DNA of 64,000 nt from the NCBI RefSeq assembly GCF_001968985.1, contig NZ_MOEN01000003.1, forward strand, positions 1 through 64,000, given 5' to 3'. Every line of letters begins with the position of its first letter. The first letter of the stretch is position 1. Both the position numbers and the translations under genes were made by a program. The notes beneath the pieces are model-generated. The model was not told the DNA's origin and made no database searches. It saw only the letters and a list, made by a program, of their open reading frames with translations. This document shows, piece after piece, positions 61,016 through 64,000 of this stretch. The DNA is from Desulfurobacterium indicum (GTDB lineage Bacteria; Aquificota; Aquificia; Desulfurobacteriales; Desulfurobacteriaceae).

Positions 61016-62008
61016 TCACACCCCTGTTATAGGTAGAGAAGGATAAGCGTTCAACGTAAAAGGATCCCCTATTCTCTCCGCCTTTTCAAACCTTAAATAT
61101 CCTACATACGCAACCATGGCACCGTTATCTGAGGTAAATTCTATTTCAGGAAGGAAAACTTTCACTCTCTCAGTATCCTCAAGCTCCTGCAATCTTTCTC
61201 TCAAATAACTGTTAGCCGATACACCTCCCGAAACGGATATCCTTCTTATTCCTGTTTCTCTGACAGCCTTTCTCAACTTTCCAACAACGTAATCTATCGC
61301 TGTTTTTTGAAAAGATGCCGCTATCATCTCTTTTGGATAGCCGTCCTCAATTAAACGTCTTACAGCGGTTTTCAAACCACTGAAACTCATATTTACACCG
61401 CGGGCTTGAGGTTTTGGAAGAACAAGATAGTTTTCCTTGTAATTTCGAAAAATCCTATCTATAGCAGGTCCCCCCGGATATCCAAAATCAAGCATTTTGG
61501 CAACTTTATCAAAAGCCTCACCGATAGCATCGTCAAGTGTTTTTCCTAAAAGTTTATAATTTCCGAGAGAACGAACAACCGAAATCATAGTATGGCCACC
61601 GCTAACAACAAGAGAGATAAATGGAAATTCCGGCTCTCTCTTTATAAAAGGAGAAAACATGTGGGCTTCTATGTGATGAACCCCTTTAAAAGGAATATAT
61701 CCTGCAAAGGCAACACCTTTACCAAAAGTTAATCCTACCAGTAATGCCGGGAGAAGTCCTGGAGTATAAGTAACCGCCACAAGATCTATATCTGAAACAT
61801 CTACATTTGCTTTCTCCAGAGCTTCTCTAAAAATAACATCAATATTTTTTAAGTGCTCTCTGGCTGCAATCTCAGGAACAACGCCACCGTAAGCTCTGTG
61901 AGCCTCATACTGAGAAGAAACAACGTTTGAAAGAACCTTTTTTTCGTTAGAATCATAAATAGCAACAGCTGTATCATCACATGAAGTATCAATTCCCAGA
62001 ACTTTCAT
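61016..62008 (-). CDS. tsaD: tRNA t6A37 threonylcarbamoyltransferase subunit TsaD
   Basis: A 330-residue ASKHA-fold enzyme that places the threonylcarbamoyl group on A37 of ANN-decoding tRNAs. GIDTSCDDTAVAIYD opens the protein. The metal His pair is in GVHHIEAHMFSPF (about 109-121), the phosphate loop is LVVSGGHTMIS (about 133-143), and GGPAIDR, NMSFSGLKTAV and SGGVSANSYLRE follow. Its product t6A is the substrate of MtaB, encoded 7 kb away. The ATG overlaps the stop of the transglutaminase-like gene. Confidence 0.95.
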   Translation of the reverse strand: MKVLGIDTSCDDTAVAIYDSNEKKVLSNVVSSQYEAHRAYGGVVPEIAAREHLKNIDVIFREALEKANVDVSDIDLVAVTYTPGLLPALLVGLTFGKGVAFAGYIPFKGVHHIEAHMFSPFIKREPEFPFISLVVSGGHTMISVVRSLGNYKLLGKTLDDAIGEAFDKVAKMLDFGYPGGPAIDRIFRNYKENYLVLPKPQARGVNMSFSGLKTAVRRLIEDGYPKEMIAASFQKTAIDYVVGKLRKAVRETGIRRISVSGGVSANSYLRERLQELEDTERVKVFLPEIEFTSDNGAMVAYVGYLRFEKAERIGDPFTLNAYPSLPITGV

Positions 62009-63885
62009 TATTCACTTTCCCTTTTCAAAATTATTATTTGATTTTGCAAAGTTTTCACCGTTAAATTAAACAACTCCCTCAATTTGTTGTAATCTTTCGG
62101 CGAAATCCTATCTTTTTTTAAAACCATTTCCATGTTGAAATTTATTTTATCATTTTTGTCTCTCTTCCACCATACATTAATTGAACCAACATCATTTGAG
62201 TATCTGAAATCTTCAGGCATGAAAAACAGAAAATAACCAGAAGGAAGAGAAATCTGAACAGAAGAGCGCTTTATCATTCTATAACCTACAACATAAGGGT
62301 ATTTACGATTTTTAGAAGCCACAAGACCTATAAGCCTAGCATAACAAGGAGCAGGAAGATGAAACAGCATTAAATGTTTGGTTTTAGTTGTAAACACGGA
62401 CGTATCTCCTTCAACAGTAAAAAACACACTTTTCTCATCAATATTTTTAAAATTTGAAACTGTAAAATTATCTACGTCAAAACCCGGCACTACTGAAGCT
62501 GCACTGTTTTCTACAAACCTTTCCATCTGTTTTTCGTTCTGCATTGAAAGAAACATCGCCCTTTCTCTATGAGCATAAACCCCAGTATAATAAAACTTCA
62601 TTTTAGCTTGTAACGCACCTGTATTCTTTATCGTAAAATTACCTGAAAATCCTTCAACATTGGAAGAAGGAGGAAAAACAGGCGTTTTGGCAAGTATAGC
62701 TTTTTTACTATCAAGGTCAACAATCAAAACTTTTCTCCCCTGATCCATAGCAGGAAGCTCTCCAAACGGAACAGTATCACTTGTAGTATCAAGGAAGAGC
62801 CACTTACCCTTCCACCTTATAGCGGCAATTTCATGGTTAAAAGCCGTAGGCATAGGCATGGAAACATCCATATTCGCAATTCCAGCCGTAGGAATTAAAA
62901 CAGGATACCCCTTAACTCCGATAACTTTTAGCATAGCTATAAGCAGCGTTGCATGATCTTTACAGTCACCATATCTGTTCTTTAGAATTGAAGAGGCTGT
63001 GTGAGGTTTATAACCGTTTATTCCAAACTCAAGTCCAACATATCTTATATTTTGAGCAACAAAATCATAAATAGCTCTTATCTTTTCTTCTTCCGTTTTT
63101 TTACCTCTTATCACCTGTAAAGTAACCCTTTTTACGAATTCATCAGGCTTAACTGCAGAAGAAGCTAAATTGGAATACCATTTTGCTACTTCATCCCACG
63201 ATTTAACAGATGTAAAGGCAACTTTCCTGGCAACTTCCTCAAAAGGAGGCATTGCAGGTTCTTCCTGAATAGGAGGAACGTTTTTCATACAGAAATAATA
63301 AACCTCATCATTCCCTTCTCTTCTCTTTTTAGGCTTTAAGGAAAAGTTATACTCCTTATATTTCACTTTTTTACCAATTGGAACATAAACTTTAAAAGAT
63401 GCTTCTTTAACAGGATACGAACTCTGAAAAAAGTTCTCCGTCCAGAACTCATTTTTCATGTAAGGCTTTACAGTATCAAGTTCAAAAGCATAGCTTATAA
63501 TAGCTCCCGGCTTAATAGCAGGCATTGAAATCGTTTGATATTTTAAATCAGAATATATAGGGGCAAAAGCTTGAAAAGGCGGATAGACAATATTAAAAGC
63601 ATCTTTAGAAGGCTTGACCTTTTTTCCGTCCGGTAATTCCGTATATGCATAAAGTATTTTTAACTTTTGATGTTCCGTTGAAAACGGAATGGTAATCTCA
63701 CCAAAATCGTTTACTCCCTGTCTATTTAGAATCTTTACCGCTTTCTTTTCTACCCATTTCTTTCTGCCGTCAGGATAGAATTTAACAATTACCCTATCGT
63801 ATAGAATCTCTGCACCATAAACAGCTGCTCTGGCATAGGAAGTGAACAAAAAAAGAAGTGAAAACAAAACAAGCAAAAATCTCAT
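62008..63885 (-). CDS. exported DUF3857/transglutaminase-like protein
   Basis: A 625-residue secreted or periplasmic protein. The ATG at 63885 is chosen because GCGGAGG lies 6 nt upstream; it gives a clean signal peptide (LLVLFSLLFLFTSYARA, about 4-20). The DUF3857 beta domain covers about 30-215. The transglutaminase-like domain (about 245-385) keeps the triad: Cys in NRYGDCKDHATLL (about 294), His in TAFNHEIAAI (about 336) and Asp in LFLDTTSD (about 352). A C-terminal beta domain with no family I recognise completes it. Such proteins are common in Bacteroidetes and Aquificota; the substrate, probably a cell-envelope protein or peptide, is unknown. Confidence 0.85.
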   Translation of the reverse strand: MRFLLVLFSLLFLFTSYARAAVYGAEILYDRVIVKFYPDGRKKWVEKKAVKILNRQGVNDFGEITIPFSTEHQKLKILYAYTELPDGKKVKPSKDAFNIVYPPFQAFAPIYSDLKYQTISMPAIKPGAIISYAFELDTVKPYMKNEFWTENFFQSSYPVKEASFKVYVPIGKKVKYKEYNFSLKPKKRREGNDEVYYFCMKNVPPIQEEPAMPPFEEVARKVAFTSVKSWDEVAKWYSNLASSAVKPDEFVKRVTLQVIRGKKTEEEKIRAIYDFVAQNIRYVGLEFGINGYKPHTASSILKNRYGDCKDHATLLIAMLKVIGVKGYPVLIPTAGIANMDVSMPMPTAFNHEIAAIRWKGKWLFLDTTSDTVPFGELPAMDQGRKVLIVDLDSKKAILAKTPVFPPSSNVEGFSGNFTIKNTGALQAKMKFYYTGVYAHRERAMFLSMQNEKQMERFVENSAASVVPGFDVDNFTVSNFKNIDEKSVFFTVEGDTSVFTTKTKHLMLFHLPAPCYARLIGLVASKNRKYPYVVGYRMIKRSSVQISLPSGYFLFFMPEDFRYSNDVGSINVWWKRDKNDKINFNMEMVLKKDRISPKDYNKLRELFNLTVKTLQNQIIILKRESE

Positions 63886-63952
63886 AACTATCCTCCGCAG
63901 AAAGTAGATATAACACAAGGTATAATTTAAGAAAACCTCGGGAGAAGTGAAG

Positions 63953-64000
63953 ATGGGAAAAGAACTATTACGAAAAATACCTTCTGTCGATAGAGTATTA
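63953..64000 (+). CDS. selA: L-seryl-tRNA(Sec) selenium transferase, first 16 codons
   Basis: The visible start MGKELLRKIPSVDRVL is the typical SelA N-terminus (LLRxIPSVDxLL); the gene runs off the right edge. SelA converts Ser-tRNA(Sec) to Sec-tRNA(Sec). GGGAG lies 9 nt before the ATG and TATAAT at 63921-63926. Together with mnmH it indicates both selenocysteine and tRNA-selenouridine use. The call rests on 16 residues only. Confidence 0.75.
   Translation, partial: MGKELLRKIPSVDRVL

Overview
This is a gene-dense, AT-rich stretch of a Gram-negative, motile bacterial chromosome. It has a lipid A gene (lpxA), LolA, a YbhGFSR-type exporter and flagellar stator genes. A thermophilic member of the Aquificota, probably Desulfurobacteriaceae (Desulfurobacterium/Thermovibrio group), fits best. 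The reasons are Lys/Glu/Ile-rich proteins, a two-subunit biotin carboxylase/carboxyltransferase pair, a MotA-MotB-MotB arrangement of the kind known from Aquifex, tRNA-selenouridine synthase plus SelA, and C5-pathway haem synthesis. The taxonomic call is inference; there is no rRNA in the window. I see no tRNA, CRISPR array, insertion sequence or prophage.

Region 1-1.95 kb is the only accessory-looking part. It holds an HNH endonuclease running off the left edge with a disrupted C-terminal zinc half, then a single tyrosine recombinase enclosed by near-identical 25-bp direct repeats. A 391-bp AT-rich intergenic region follows with a clear promoter and palindromes, then a 49-residue membrane peptide. 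From 1.95 to 4.1 kb lie a lipoprotein 5'-nucleotidase and an unknown 107-residue protein.

4.1-10.5 kb (minus) is one operon: M16 peptidase, pgpA, pycA, pycB, a histidine phosphatase and sfsA. 10.5-15.4 kb (plus) is murD-ftsW-murG-scpB plus a cytidylate-kinase-like gene, ending at a strong shared terminator. 15.4-20.2 kb (minus) is rsmD, a QueD-like gene, a U32 peptidase and pgk. 20.3-25.0 kb (plus) is lolA, a glcD-like oxidase, then motA-motB-motB-ruvX, with a good sigma-28 promoter directly before motA. mnmH (minus) and a small TPR-like gene (plus) follow.

26.5-33.9 kb (minus) is a nine-gene operon: fabF, rnc, maf, a membrane-anchored coiled-coil protein, a pseudo-receiver protein, ispF, fabZ, lpxA and gatB. 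34.1-42.3 kb (plus) is an HTH-like gene, pilB-type ATPase, DUF190, aroD, a CcsA/HemX-like gene and hemA-C-D-B. Together these make shikimate and tetrapyrrole precursors. 42.3-45.2 kb (minus) groups phoU, an SPFH protein, an ABC-3 metal permease and a small GTPase-like gene. ppa follows separately.

45.9-51.1 kb (minus) is a YbhG-F-S-R-type exporter. Its promoter faces a promoter for a 42-residue membrane peptide and rlmN across a shared palindrome. 52.5-54.4 kb (minus) holds mtaB and a BioH-like hydrolase. 54.6-60.2 kb (plus) holds a PAS-EAL protein, recO, an AddA-like helicase-nuclease and a lipoprotein. 60.2-63.9 kb (minus) holds ppk2, tsaD and a DUF3857/transglutaminase protein. The first codons of selA reach the right edge.

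Most of the window is housekeeping. No complete, clearly novel multi-gene system was found. The best leads are the repeat-flanked recombinase, the sigma-28 promoter with the locally identical motB pair, the pseudo-receiver/coiled-coil pair, the bipartite operator at the exporter/rlmN divergence, and the altered P-loop in the selenouridine synthase.
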